Positions 11,978-24,148 of a stretch of DNA of 64,000 bases are shown one piece after another. The first letter of the stretch is position 1; each line of letters starts with the position of its first letter. The notes under the pieces are model-generated. The model did no database searches. It worked only from the letters and a program-made list of their open reading frames with translations, and had not been told where the DNA came from. Made by a program: the position numbers and the translations under genes. Source of the stretch: Hydrangea macrophylla (taxonomy: Eukaryota; Streptophyta; Magnoliopsida; Cornales; Hydrangeaceae); NCBI GenBank assembly GCA_033977485.1, contig CM066985.1, positions 77,319,045-77,383,044 of the forward strand. The letters run 5' to 3'.

Positions 11978-11984
11978 TTTATTA

Positions 11985-13310
11985 CAACTGGGCTTCTAAC
12001 GACGTGCGTATTACTTTCCCATGAAATCTCCAAACCGAATCTCTTCTACATACTGGTACTATCTGCTAGAGAGTTTCTTTTGAATTTAACTATGTGGATT
12101 CGCTTTTCATGGAAAGTGTTGAAGGTTAAGATCTGGGGCTCCACACTTATGGTGACCAAATCAGCTCCAGGATTGACCATTCTAACTAGGTACATTTCTG
12201 GCAGCAGCTCTCCTACACTAGTAACTGTCTGTTCTTTTGAACTCTTGAATGTTATTGTTAGGCTTGAATACCAATGAGAAAGAGGGATAGTTTACATAAT
12301 AATGCAGCCCATCTATTCCTCCTATTGACAGTGACAAGATGTGTACTCCGTCTTGTATTGCACTTTCAATAGCAGCAATTAGATATCTGATTCTGCACAC
12401 CCGCCCCATGAACAAGCTTTATACATGGCGATCCTTGCCTTGGGAGCAATGCGTCTAGCCATCCCACTTCCAAATCCAAAATATATTTGCATATGGAACT
12501 TCGGCTCCAACAGTAGTAGAGGCGATTTGGGGTCCCACGGCCATCCAGATTCCATTGTCAAGAAGACCAATAATGATGTTTTCACCAAACATGGAATCTG
12601 GCCAATAACGCCATAGTTTTCATCAAGGACTAGGAAATCTGGTAACCGAGTAGTGTGAATACCGTTTGTCACCGTGTCTTTGCAAATGCGCGCTTGTAAC
12701 ATCGGGCAGCTTGGCTAGAGTGCCAGCTTCATCGTCCGTCAGTCTCACCACAAACCCGTTGTAGATCATGACACTGCAGCAGCAAGGGCAGAGCCATGAA
12801 TTTTTTTTTTGGTTGGGGAGTTGAAGAAGCTACCAAAATTTGTTTTTGGGGGTTTATTTATACATATATATTTGATAATGAGATGTGGTGTCAAATCGGG
12901 TCTATTTAAGAATAATATTATCTTATGGGTAATATTTATATATTTTGGAGTCTATTTAACAACAAGGTATGATATCAAATTAAGTTTTTTGAAACACTTA
13001 ATTGGGATGGGCTAGACTACACTTGGGCTAAAATATAGCATGTACTAATTTTTTTTTTGTTTTTCAAACTTGGGGGGGCTAAACTACAATTGTGCTAGAA
13101 TATCACATGCTCTAAAAAAAATTTTGTGTGTGTGTGTGGGGGGGGGGGGGGGGGTGGGGTGGTGGGGCGGTGGGGCTGGGAGGAAGAGTACTGCAGCCTG
13201 GCCTAGTCTACTAGTACCTCCGCCCCTGTGCACGAGTAAAAGATGCAAGAACCAAAAGGTGACTCAAGTTTCTGGTCGGAGAGTGGAGTGATCACCATGG
13301 AACAGTGACA
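11985..13310 (-). pseudogene. Subtilisin-like serine protease (SBT) pseudogene, internally deleted
   Basis: Read on the minus strand: a trace of the inhibitor I9 prodomain near 13310 (GDHSTLRPE), then after the MITE insertion FVVRLTDDEAGTLAKLP, TTRLPDFL, a degenerate catalytic-Asp region (GLLDNGIW, frame-shifted), GMARRIAPKARIAMYKAC, and IQDGVHILSLSIGG near 12330. The next residues jump straight to the C-terminal fibronectin-like domain (NYPSFSLVFKPNNNIQ, then MVNPGADLVTISVEP) and end HVVRSPV near 11990. Roughly 400 residues with the catalytic His, Asn and Ser regions are absent. Intact relatives are secreted proteases of about 750 residues. The copy cannot make an active enzyme. Confidence 0.8.
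12783..13228. mobile_element. hAT-type MITE inside the subtilase pseudogene
   Basis: Left end CAAGGGCAGAGCCATG and right end ...CCTCCGCCCCTG are imperfect inverted repeats of the CAGGGGCGGAG type seen in many hAT MITEs. The flanking 8 bp TGCAGCAG (12775-12782) and TGCACGAG (13229-13236) match at 6 of 8 positions, a decayed 8-bp target duplication. It splits the prodomain of the subtilase pseudogene and contains a (GT)n-G17 tract at 13124-13154. Confidence 0.7.
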
Positions 13311-13714
13311 GTCTTCTTGTGTGGTAAAGGAGGATGTCCTACAAAGATAAGAAGAAAGAGAGAGTACTGAAGAGGAGTACTGGAGAGGACAAGGAGATTA
13401 TGAGGCATGAAGCCATGTATTTGAAACCAAATGTTAATTATGTTGAAGAGGAGTGTGAACCAAATGCTAGTATATATAATAGATTTGAGTAAAAAGATAT
13501 GCTGATGGTTAAATAAGCAAATGAGTGTGTAAATTTTATGGTGGTCCAAACTTGAGAGAATTTATTGGCATTGACAAAGACCTATTAAATGCATTAAATG
13601 TAATGAGGATTTGATAGAGTGTTTAACCTTTCTTGATTGTGGAAATGAAATTGATTTTTCATGGTGTTGCATGATGGAGATATCTATACTACTTTGATAT
13701 TCACGATGTGACCC

Positions 13715-13750
<36 letters not shown>
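13715..13750. repeat. (ATT)n microsatellite
   Basis: About twelve perfect copies of TTA/ATT. There is no gene in 13311-13850. Confidence 0.95.
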
Positions 13751-13751
<1 letters not shown>

Positions 13752-13854
13752 CAGATAATATTGATGTTCATTTAACAAGGTAGTAATCAGAATATATTAA
13801 ATTCTTGAAATTGTTGCAATCAAAGCATCTATGCAGTTTTGAGTAATATTTGGG

Positions 13855-13982
13855 TGACAAAACATTTTTTTACAAACACACTCTATCTCTCTCCTAGGTA
13901 GTACTGTGGGTCCGGATAATTTCAACGGACCCCACAGTGCCACCCAGGAGAGAGATAGAGTGTATTTGTAAAAAGTATTTGT
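13855..13982. mobile_element. Foldback MITE of about 128 bp
   Basis: Arms TGACAAAACATTTTTTTACA...CTCTATCTCTCTCCT and the inverted copy AGGAGAGAGATAGAGTG...GTATTTGTCA close on a short centre with GTGGGTCC / GGACCCCAC. The internal part resembles the MITE interrupted at 14540, so the two are probably relatives. Confidence 0.7.
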
Positions 13983-14423
13983 CATTCTATCATTGTTGGT
14001 ACTGTTTTAGTGAAGAAAGGTATGGTGATATTGACTACTAGCTAAACAAAGAAGGGTTGGATTATAGGTTTCGATTTGGGTTTTAGTTATTATATGGATT
14101 TATGTTCATGCATCTTATTGTAATTAAAAAGGCCAGCTAAAATACACCAGCCACCAGGCATGTTTTGGCAAAAAAATAAAAATAAAAAAATTATTATGTT
14201 TGAATAACTGCAAAAAAAAAAAAAAAAAATACTTATTACAATAAAAAAAGCACCTGAATGGAAGTGGTCCATATGGTGTGAACACTTCACATGGACAGAA
14301 GTCAAGAATGGGATCCAGTTATAATGGACTATGACAGGTACTAATACAACTAAAGAAGACAAATTTGGAAAATTGGTGCTATGCTTGAGAAATTAATGAA
14401 ACCTATTAAGGAAAAGAGTAATA

Positions 14424-17009
14424 CTTGGGGCACAATCAAAGCCACAATTTTTTTGCACAACCTTCATTGTGTGTCTATCTCTCTCTTGATGGGTCCCACA
14501 GTGCCAGTGACCCCACAGTGCCCACTAGGAGAGAGATAGTGTGACGCCCCGCCCTGCCACGGTTCCCGGCGACGGGGTGTCGACCGGCGGAAGTACAACG
14601 ATAACAATAATAACAGTAGGCTTTGACACCAATCGATAACTCCCCGAGTCCAAGACTCCGAGGGTTGCCTAAATTAAACGTTCATCATTAGAAAACATTT
14701 ATAAATCAGAAATCTGGTTTTCATTTGAAATATTCTTTTTTTGAAACAAAACGTTTTCAATATAAGCAACGGAAAATCAGAGTTAAGCTATCCTTTTATT
14801 TAAAAGCGGGTGGACTAACATTTGTCCAGTTGAAGCATAACATGTTCTTTGAAACCAAATTGTATTACATTAACTAAATGATAATCCCCACACACGGGGT
14901 CTTCAAACTATAGCGGAAGCATTGTCAAGTCTCGGGGCCTTGCCCTTATCTATATCACCTGAAAGAGAGGTTTAATAGTTCATAAGCCAAAAGGCTCGTA
15001 TAGTCATATAACCGCACAATAACATTTGTTATATATCATGCATGAGTGTAATGAATGCCAATGTCAATGCATGAAAACCATTTTCATGCCTTTTCAAACA
15101 CTCACCCTCAATCGTCATTATCATTACCCGGACCATGGGCTTCCCGTCCACGTAGGCCTAGCCTCAAACGTGCGGGACTTTGGGCCTTACGAATTACACG
15201 GAGGCCTAGCCTTTACCGTTACGAGGGTTTCTTGCAGCACATCTCGCAATTCGAGTTCCTAGTGGTACCCATCTCACATGCCTACCCACAAATCCGGGAT
15301 TTCTAACTTTTCAAAACAAAATCCCTCCTAGAGGGTTTTATGCATGGAAGCCTCTAAGGTCTTCCCTTTTTAAAACCTGGAAGCCTCTAAGGTCTTCCCT
15401 TTTTAAAAATTGAAAGCCTCTAAGGTCTTTCACCCAAAAATCATTTTCGTGATTTTCGTGTTCATGCTCATGCTTATGAAATGATATGACATATGCGAGC
15501 TCTAAGCATTCAGACATATTCAATATTTCATATGACAGATTGTCAAGGCATGCTATCAATTCAAAGCAACACAATAGACATGCTGAATTTATCCAGGTAA
15601 ACACATAAGGCATAGCAACTCAAGTAATCACTTAAGGCATAGCAGTTCAAGTAAACATGTAAATACACTATTAACATGTTATACAACTTTATTGAGGGTC
15701 ATACGGAACTACCGTTCACCGAGGATAGACTGAATAATTAATCAGAATAGAAACCGGAACTGCTCAATCTGTTACAAATCTCAATATACAATAACGCGCG
15801 TATATTAGTGAGGTACAACACCTCAAAGCATGAGTACAACTACTATTTAAGTAAAGTACAACTCTTAAAGCATAGGGTACAAGGCCCCTTAGCTCAAAAC
15901 ATACTTAAGTATATCAAAATAGAAGATTTTATTAAACTGCCCGAGGTCGCGCGCGCGGGCCGCTCGCGCGGGCCGCTCGCGCGAGGCCTCGCTCGCGCGG
16001 TTCGCTCGCGCGGAGTGTGTTCAGAAGGGTCACATGATTAATTAAAACAGTTTTCAGAAATAGCCTGGTCGCGCGCGCGGGTCGCGCGCGCGAGATGTCA
16101 CAGTTTCGTCTTCTTCTTTCTTTTCTTCCCCTGTTTTGAAATCAGAGGCTAAATTTACCCAGTTTGAAAACTTAATCCAAACAGGACTTTCAATATATGA
16201 AATTCTTCGTTTCTCCGCATAGAATTCAAATATGAAATCGGATTTTCATGAATCAAATCACAGCTCTTGATTTTATTGAAAGACCGAACGGTAACAAAAC
16301 TTTAAATTGACCGTTCGTCGCAACCGCTTTGAATTAGCTTTTGAAATTAAAAAGGGAGCCTCGTGGGATCGAGACCTTTCATTTGATATATAGAAATCAA
16401 ATTTCTGTGACAGTTTTTCTGTTCGCTATTTTTGGACCCTTAACGGTATATATGAGATATATATATGTATCTATATATATGTACATATCTACACTAACAG
16501 TTTAAATATAAACTGAATTTAGCAATATGAATTTTCAAAAGCTTACCCAAAATCTAATTCCACAGCTTGAAAAGAACTCACAGAAGAATCATGGTCATGG
16601 GAGTGTATGTGTATGAGATTATATGTGTGGTATGTGTAAACAATTTATGTGGGTGTGTAAACTAGCCGAGAGAGAGAGACATTGGAGAGTTGAGAGACAT
16701 ATCAGAGAGTTGAGGGAGTTGTGTGAACTCTAGGTGTGTATAAATAGATTTCATATGCTTGGACACCAAGCATATAAAAGATACACTACACTTGCACACA
16801 CTGTGCACAAAATAAAATTGGGCTCCAAGTTAACAAAGGGGATTCTTGGGTGTGTTGAGCTCACGCCTCTACACGCACACACAGGTAAAAATTATACTGC
16901 CAATAAACCCAAAACTGGTATAAATCGCAAATAAAAATTAAGGGGCATTACAGATAGACACAAAATGGAGGTTGTGCAAAAAAGGTTGTGACTTTGGTTG
17001 TGCCCCAAG
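14424..17009. mobile_element. TA-target MITE interrupted by a solo LTR
   Basis: Left end CTTGGGGCACAATCAAAGCC at 14424 and the inverted right end TTTGGTTGTGCCCCAAG ending 17009 are flanked on both sides by TA (14422-14423, 17010-17011), as in Tc1/mariner-type MITEs. Without the solo LTR and one copy of its target duplication, the MITE is only about 170 bp. Confidence 0.75.
14540..16952 (-). repeat. Solo LTR of a gypsy-type element, with target duplication
   Basis: On the minus strand it begins TGTAATGCCCCTTAATTT (at 16952) and ends GGCGGGGCGTCACA (at 14540): 2413 bp with TG...CA termini. The flanking 5 bp GATAG is repeated exactly (14535-14539 and 16953-16957). No internal retroelement sequence is present, so this is the product of LTR-LTR recombination. 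Its 3' third matches 9315-10045. It contains a G+C-rich cluster (15945-16100) like that of Tekay-D. Confidence 0.88.
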
Positions 17010-17011
17010 TA

Positions 17012-18300
17012 TTAATCTAAGGAAAATATAAATAAGTAGGCAGAGTACGGGTGGTCACTGGCTCATGGTAAGTCGAGCAGAAAAAAGCAAACAAAATTGA
17101 AAACAACCCAACATACTAGAAGGGAAATTTTGGAAGGAATTCAATGCTTAACCCCTAAAAAAAATACAGAAGAGGAAATAAATTAATAAAACAAGTGGAT
17201 ATGAATTCAAATCCTAATTTACTATTTCAGAAGGTTAACTTGACCCCAATACTTCGGTCCAACTTAAACTATAGAGAAATCATATTGTGTGACTGACACA
17301 CCTGTGTGACTTCTATTGAAATTTGAGTATTTTGTAGGATATATGTAGGTCCAACAGTAATGAAGAAATACAATAACTTTCGCATTGGTGACGATCGCAT
17401 TGAATAATTTCACAGTGTAAGTCTTGAGGTGGATGTAGTGGACATCAGAAATCCCTTGAATATGGATACATTCACATATTCTCCAGGCTGCAAACCCCCC
17501 CCCCCCCCCCCCCCCTCAAAAAAAAAGAAGAAGAAGAAGTTAATCTTTAGAATCTCTCGATATTAATATATGAAAAATATAAAATATTGTGCACAGGACC
17601 ATAGGATCCTTACCCAAATACCCATTAAACAAATATTTAAATAGAAATATACGATTTGGTCCCTAATTATGGCCATTAATAGAAATTGATCCTTACTTGA
17701 TTTGGTTTTCAGAAATTAATACTTAATTTGCAATAGGAATCAATAATTAGTCCCTATTCTTAAATAGTTAGTTCAATTTTGGACCATTATACCCTTGTGA
17801 TATATATAGATATCTATACATAACTGATTATATGTATTCACATATAAGCAAACATGTGAAATTCAAAAAAGTCTAAATAAGGTAGTTAATAAATGGAGAT
17901 GATTTATAGGAGATCATAGATAATGTGTTGTATCCCAAAAATTATGCTGATTTGTGTTTCAAAAAAGATCATTTTTAAATCTGCATGTAAACATGGTTAT
18001 TTGTTTCGTATCAAAAAAATAACAAATAATCTTGCGTGGAAGTTTAAAGGTTGATAAGAAAAATGTGAGAATTTCTGTAAACAGTATGAGAAATTCACAT
18101 GAATGTATTTAATTTTACATATCGTATGCATGGTTTTTCATTTTGTTTTCCAAGAAGCTTCCTTATTTTACTCAACTTTCAAATTTGTTTGCTAGTTAAA
18201 TGTCTATATTAGGACTAAATACTAAGTGCTAAAATCAAGAAGTTTTCTTATTGAAGGTTGCTGAGAAAAAGGTGAGAAATTCTCTTAATATAGTACGAAA
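17012..18300. other. No gene; AT-rich intergenic sequence with a C21 run
   Basis: A homopolymer of 21 C (17495-17515) is the only strong landmark. The rest shows no coding signal. A phrase near 17905-17940 (GGAGATGATTTATAGGAGATCATAGATAA) is a distant copy of the duplicated unit at 18393-18698. Confidence 0.5.
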
Positions 18301-18303
18301 TTC

Positions 18304-18379
<76 letters not shown>
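18304..18379. repeat. Compound microsatellite (TA)n(GA)n
   Basis: About 11 TA units followed by about 27 GA units. Confidence 0.95.
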
Positions 18380-18381
<2 letters not shown>

Positions 18382-18392
18382 CTGTGTATATT

Positions 18393-18698
18393 CAAAACAC
18401 TTGCAAAATCGTGTATATATAGTTATGGGAAACGAATTTTTAGGAGATCATGGATAAGGGAATTAATATCCCTAAAATCAAGGGATTTCGGTTTAACAGA
18501 GTAATGTGAGAATTTCTCACTTTTTTTTTTTTTTTTTGTATATACTGTTTTGTAAGTTGAAAAAACTTCCAAAATTGTGTTATATGCAGTTTTGGGAAAC
18601 GTATTTTTAGGAGATCATGAATAAGGGAATTAATATCCCTATAATCAAGGGATTTTCGGTTTGACAAAGTGATGTGGGAATTTCTTATTTTTTTTGTG
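18393..18698. repeat. Direct duplication of a unit of about 130 bp
   Basis: Copy 1 (about 18393-18524) and copy 2 (about 18556-18698) share TGGGAAACG, TTTTTAGGAGATCATG, ATAAGGGAATTAATATCCCT and ATCAAGGGATTT in the same order. They are separated by a T-rich spacer. Each copy contains the perfect palindrome AGGGAATTAATATCCCT-like stem. Confidence 0.75.
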
Positions 18699-19107
18699 AG
18701 AAATTTCTCACTAATTTCATTTACATAACACATTATCTATTGATTACAGTCTATACAAATGAAAAAATTCTTCACTTTTACAATTTCACAACTTTTATGT
18801 TTTTGTAAATTTTTTATGGTTTTTCCTTTGGTTGTGTATTTTTGTCCTAATGTATTAATTTGAGTCAATATCATTGACTCTCAAATTTGAATCCGAAATT
18901 TAATTTTAAAATATGTTCATAGTTGTATTTATTTAATTATATGGGATCCTTGAATTTTTATTGGAAGTTATTTTAACTTATGTGGCACAACTATTCAAAG
19001 CATTTGAAAATTAATTTTATGATATTTAAAGTGGCACAATTTGAGAACCAAATTTAAGATTAATAGTATTAATTATTCTAATTTATCATAATTTTTCAAC
19101 TTAATTT

Positions 19108-19112
<5 letters not shown>

Positions 19113-19147
<35 letters not shown>
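19113..19147. repeat. Poly-A run of 35
   Basis: Uninterrupted A tract; possibly the tail of an unrecognised retroposon, but no body was identified upstream. Confidence 0.9.
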
Positions 19148-19151
<4 letters not shown>

Positions 19152-19703
19152 GACTCCATAAATTAATACTTTAGTCTATTGGTTGTAAAAAAATATTTAA
19201 CAAATCCTAGCAAAAATGAGACAGTTTTAACTACGTAAGACTAGGACTGTCAATTGGGCCGGGCAAGCCCGAAGCCCGATTGTTCGGCCCGCTGAAATTT
19301 GGGCCGAGCTTTAAATGGGAGTGAGCTGAGCCGAGCTTGGTCACAATTTTAAGCCCGATCTTCTGTTCGGGCCGAGCTCGGGCTTGGGTGAGCTCAGCCC
19401 GTTATAAGCCCGGCCCGGCCTGTTTAAAGTTTAATATATATATATATATATTTTATTAATTTGTAATGGTAATTATTGTGTTAAGGGAGGGATGTTTTTG
19501 ACTTTTACGTTTAACCCTAGGCTACTGCTAAGTGCTAACAACTCATATATATATATATATATATATAATATATTACCATTAACTTTTTCACTTTTAGATC
19601 AAATTTATTTCTGCCGAAATGCCGAAATGTTCTCCAGGTCTCCTCTTCCTCTCAAATGATCTGAGTATCTAATTGATCTCAAACATTTTGAAGACAAGAG
19701 GTA

Positions 19704-19705
<2 letters not shown>

Positions 19706-19772
<67 letters not shown>

Positions 19773-19966
19773 ACACACACGGTACACACACACACACACA
19801 CTGATACATACAGTCTCACACGCACACAGCACACGCACAGTCGCACACACACTGATACACGGTACACACACACACTAATACACACACAGTCACACACGGC
19901 ATTGATACACACACACTGATACACACAAACGCACACACACTGATACACACACACACACGCAGTCAC
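19706..19966. repeat. (CT)n(CA)n microsatellite inside the hAT element
   Basis: CT repeats (19706-19734) pass into a long, interrupted CA array with GATACACA variants. Open frames across it are low-complexity artefacts. Confidence 0.95.
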
Positions 19967-20367
19967 TGACAAATTTTTTGATTCTTTTTCTTCTAATCAC
20001 TATTATGAGCAATAAAACCTTCTTTCCAAAAACAAATATCACATAGAGCTTTTTTTTTTTATTTTTTTTTTATGAGGTTATGGCTTTAATCTACTTACCT
20101 ACCCAACTTTGGGCAAATGCCCTAACCATACCCAAAAGCCACAGCCCAAAATGGTAACACCTATTATATGGCTAATCAAAGATCTTCCATTATTGATCTT
20201 TTATCTTTGTGTTTTCAGTTTTCAATCTTTTGATCCAAAGCTCAAAAGTCAAGGCCCAACTCAAATTCCTAAGGTATGTAGCTTATCTAGTTATCTTAAT
20301 AACATTATAGTTAACTTTTTAACTTTTTTTTTTAATTTATAGTTGTATATCTATTTTCTTGCTTTAG

Positions 20368-22525
20368 ATGTCAGATGCAAACACTGAAGATGTTAATGAT
20401 ATTACACAACAAGAGAAATGTAAGGAAGAGAAAACAAAGAGGGTAGTTAAGTTAAGATCTAAAGTTTGGATACATTTTACAAAGATTGATAATAAGCCAG
20501 GAAAATGTCAATGTAATTATTGTGAAAGGGTTTTTTCTTGTTCAAGTAAAGGAGGAACAACCCATTTACATCGTCACATAGATGATAGGCTTTGCACCCA
20601 CTATAAGAAAGGGACAGAGGACAAGTCGCAAACACTTTTGACTTATATGAAAGGTAACTCAAGGCAAGGTAGTACGGTTGTCCCATGGAAATTTGATCAG
20701 GAGCGTAGTAGGCGTGACCTTGCAGAACTCATAATTAGTAGGGAATTGCCATTTAGTTTTGTGGAGGATCCTTCGTTTCAGAAATTTATTTGGGGCATTT
20801 ATCCTAAGTATAAGTTTGTATCAAGGAACACGATTAGAAGTGATTGTTTAAAGCGTTATGAAGAAGAGAAAAATATTTTGAAGGATGTATTGAAAATTTC
20901 GAGTCAGCGAGTGTGTTTAACTACTGACACGTGGACATCGAGTCAAGAGTTACCTTATTTGGCACTTACAGCTCATTTTATTGATAATAATTGGATATTA
21001 CACAAGAAGATTATCAATTTTGTCCTAGTCCCTCTAAAGGCAACTGGAGAAAACCTCGCTGACATAATTGTGAACTGTTTGCTAGAGTGGAATATTGAAA
21101 AAATTTGCACCATTACAATGGATAATCATAGTGCCAATGATGTTGTTGCAAGGACTCTTTCCGACCATTATTCTTCAAGAGGGTCCTTGTTACTTCATGG
21201 GCGAGTACTTCAAGTACGTTGTTGGGCTCACATTCTGAATTTAATTGTCCAAGATGGATTAGACGAGATTAAGGATTCAATTCGTAGGGTAAGAAATGCC
21301 GTGAAATATGTAAAGGTGTCTCCTAGAAGGAAAATTGAATTTCTTGAATATGCTGATCAAGAACGTATTCCTCGAAGTAGGGCTTTGGTATTAGATGTGT
21401 GCACAAGATGGAACTCAACGTACTTGATGCTTGGGTCTGCTTTGCATTATAGGAGAGCCTACGATTGCATGCGAACACGTGATCCACACTTTAAGGATCC
21501 ACCCACTTTGGAGGATTGGGAGAAGGCTGAAATTGTTCATGGCTTTTTGGAAGCCTTTTACATTGCTACAAATATATTTTCAGGAAGCAAATATTGTACA
21601 TCAAATTTATTTTTTCGTGAGGCATATAGGATCCTTAGGGTGTTACGAGAAAGTGCTGCAGATTCTGATAGTTTGATTGGAAACATGGCACAAAGTATGT
21701 TGCTCAAATTTCAAAAGTATTGGGTGGAGAAAGAACCCAATATTTTGCTTTCCATAGCTGCTGTTCTAGACCCTAGGTTCAAGCTAAAGTATTTAAGATT
21801 TTGTTACAACAATCTGTATGATTCTTATTTGGTAACGAGCTTGATGGCTCGTGTAGGAGATGAGCTCCGTTACCTTTTTGATGAGTACTTGGCTGAATAT
21901 GAGGCTTCTATACGTGTGGACGAAACTTCAAATAAAATAGTAATAATAATGTTGGTACGTCAGCTTGTAGCACCTCTTCTATGAAGAAGAGGAAAATGGA
22001 TTTTATGGATGAATTCTACAAATTCAGTGAGGAAGAAGCTATTTCCCAAAGTAAATCAGAGTTGGAAGTATATTTAGAGGAAAAGCTTCATCCAGGGAAA
22101 AAATCAAATGAGGTTGAGGATGAGTTTGACATTATGCAATGGTGGAAGGCTAATTCTTCTAAGTTTCCAGTGTTGTCAAGGATGGCACGCAACATTTTAG
22201 CCATTCCCATCTCTTCAGTTGCTTCTGAAAGTGCATTTAGCACCGGAGGGAGGGTTATTAACAAGTTTCGTAGTTCACTACTTCCTTCTACGGTTGAAGC
22301 TTTAATTTGCACTCAAGATTGGATTCAAGGGGAGTTGATCAAAACTGAAGTTGAAGAAATAGACACCGCTTTCATAGGTAAATGAAATAACTAAATCTCG
22401 ATAAAATATTCTTGAGTTTATATTAGCACATTTTCTTATAATTTGGGATTCTAATTCTTTGCAATTGTCCTTTTGTCTTTTCTTTTCTTCTTTTTTCAGC
22501 TACAAGTGACCATTTGGAGAGTTAA
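20368..22525 (+). pseudogene. hAT transposase with BED zinc finger and hATC dimerisation domain, one frameshift
   Basis: The ATG follows directly on an intron acceptor (TTGCTTTAG). A BED-type zinc finger lies at about residues 45-75 (CQCNYC then HLHRH). The DDE-type core follows: CLTTDTWTSSQELPYLALT, ITMDNHSAND, RCWAHILNLIVQDGL. The first frame stops at 21984 after 538 codons. The second frame (open through 21981-22385) continues with KRKMDFMDEFYKF and the hATC domain motif SVASESAFSTGGRVI. The switch falls at an AATAATAAT run near 21940-21955, so a slip of one or two bases in a microsatellite has split the gene. A small last exon is likely: donor at 22378, acceptor AG at 22498-22499, stop at 22525. 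The enzyme cuts and rejoins hAT ends in the nucleus. Confidence 0.88.
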
Positions 22526-23407
22526 CGTGACTGATACTTCGGTAATAATAATGATTATGTTTATTTAATTGTTATGTGGTCCTCATTTTTTTACTAACTT
22601 TTTGTTTTTCAAATTTTTTTATTTGAACTATAGTCTACAGGATTGTTTTATGGTTCACTCGGTGGAAGATGAATGGAAGATGTGTCCGACATTTTGTGTT
22701 CTCTTATGATTTGGATTGTTTTTTGACTACCTAGTTGTTCAGTTTGGTTTTTATGTTATATGTTGAAATTTGTAAACTGGCAAGGCTGTAGCCTTTTTTG
22801 TTTGGTGCCCTCTATATGTGTTTTTTGGTTTCTAATTTTCTGTATTTTGGACACAAGTATTCTTATGCTATGCTAACTTTGCTATGATTGGATCATAAAT
22901 TGGGCATAATCTTATGCCTTTGTTCATGAAATTAAGGAATATGTGTGGAGTGTGGAACAATCAAACAAGGCAGCAAGGTTTTTTTTTTTATTCCATAGAA
23001 ACAAGTATAGCAAGTTAAATGTGAGCTTGGGCTTGTCCGAGCTCGGCCCGAAGCCCACTCTAGAATGGTGAGCCGAGCTTGGGCTTGAAATTGCTATGTT
23101 AAATGGGCCGAGCTCGGGCTTGAGCTTTCCAAATTAGTTCGGGCTGAGCTCGGGCTCACCTAAGCCCGAGCTCGTTCGGCCCGATTGACACCCCTACGTA
23201 AGACTAATATTAAAATGTATTTCACTCCCTTCTATTGTCAATCCATTTCAATAGACATAAAATTCTCAAAGTCTAAGAATTTTTTTTAAACTTTCTTGAT
23301 TTTGATAGGGGAAAAGTAATCATGTAAAAAGTTTTTAACTAATTAAATTGTGTCATTCTCCTGCATCGCACAGATTAGAAGCTAGTTATTCTTAGTCCAA
23401 CTGTATT

Positions 23408-24148
23408 CAGTGGCTGAGCCATATGGGGTCAAGGGGCACCTGCCCTCCTTGATTTTTCTAATTAAAACTCTTCTTTTAATTTTTTCCTTAATTTTCATTG
23501 TACCCCCCTAAATTTTTCATTGTGTCCCTCTAACTTATCTTTTGGCCCGTGGATGAAATTGTAAAAAAAATTCTCTATACATCCTCTCTCTACGACTTTA
23601 ATTTTTTACCTTAAAAAAAGGGTTGATTATATTTTACCCCCTTGTAGTTAGACTCATTTTCACTTTACTCCTTGTGGTTCAAAAGTGGACACTTAACCCC
23701 ATTGTCGTTTTAGAATAAAGTGAAACTACTAAGATTTCTCTCAAAATAGCTGGATTTAGTATTAAAATTAGCCTCGCATAGAAAGTTTAAGCGTCAAAAT
23801 TGACTGTACATAAGCAGTTAAACCCTAAATTAGCCCCTCATAGGGATTAAGTGTTAAAAATTAGCCCCACATAAGTGGGCTAAATGACAATATTATCTCG
23901 ACATACCCAAAATTAACCTCACAAAGGGCTCTAGCTAAGTGTTAATATGCTTGGCCAATTTCAGAGTTTTTATTAGTGATGTGTAAACTATTAGAATACT
24001 TTGCGATTGTGACATAAAATGAATTCTACACATAATTGTACACATAATTATGTATAAATAGATAATAAAAAAAATTCGTCTCGGGGACGCTACCCCCGAT
24101 CCCCCATAACTTGTGCCCCCTACACTAAATTCCTAGCTCCAACCCCTG
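23408..24148. mobile_element. hAT-type MITE with perfect 8-bp target duplication
   Basis: 741 bp, starting CAGTGGCTGAGCC and ending AGCTCCAACCCCTG. The flanking 8 bp ACTGTATT is exact on both sides (23400-23407 and 24149-24156). There is no coding sequence. Its right end and target duplication are copied again, inverted, at 24329-24460. Confidence 0.85.

Larger units (their letters stand above)
19242..23196 (+). mobile_element. Full-length hAT transposon
   Basis: 3955 bp with terminal inverted repeats TAGGACTGTCAAT (left) and TAGGGGTGTCAAT (right, inverted) and a perfect 8-bp target duplication CGTAAGAC (19234-19241 and 23197-23204). Both ends carry dense subterminal GGGCCGAGCTCGGGCTT-type repeats (19250-19425 and 23020-23185), the probable transposase-binding sites. 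A transposase gene fills the middle. The left half also holds (TA)n tracts and a long (CT)n(CA)n microsatellite (19706-19966). The perfect duplication argues for a fairly recent insertion. Confidence 0.93.

Noticed and set aside
19679..19972. Cys/Val-rich minus-strand frame
   Set aside because: A translation of the (CA)n and (CT)n microsatellite.
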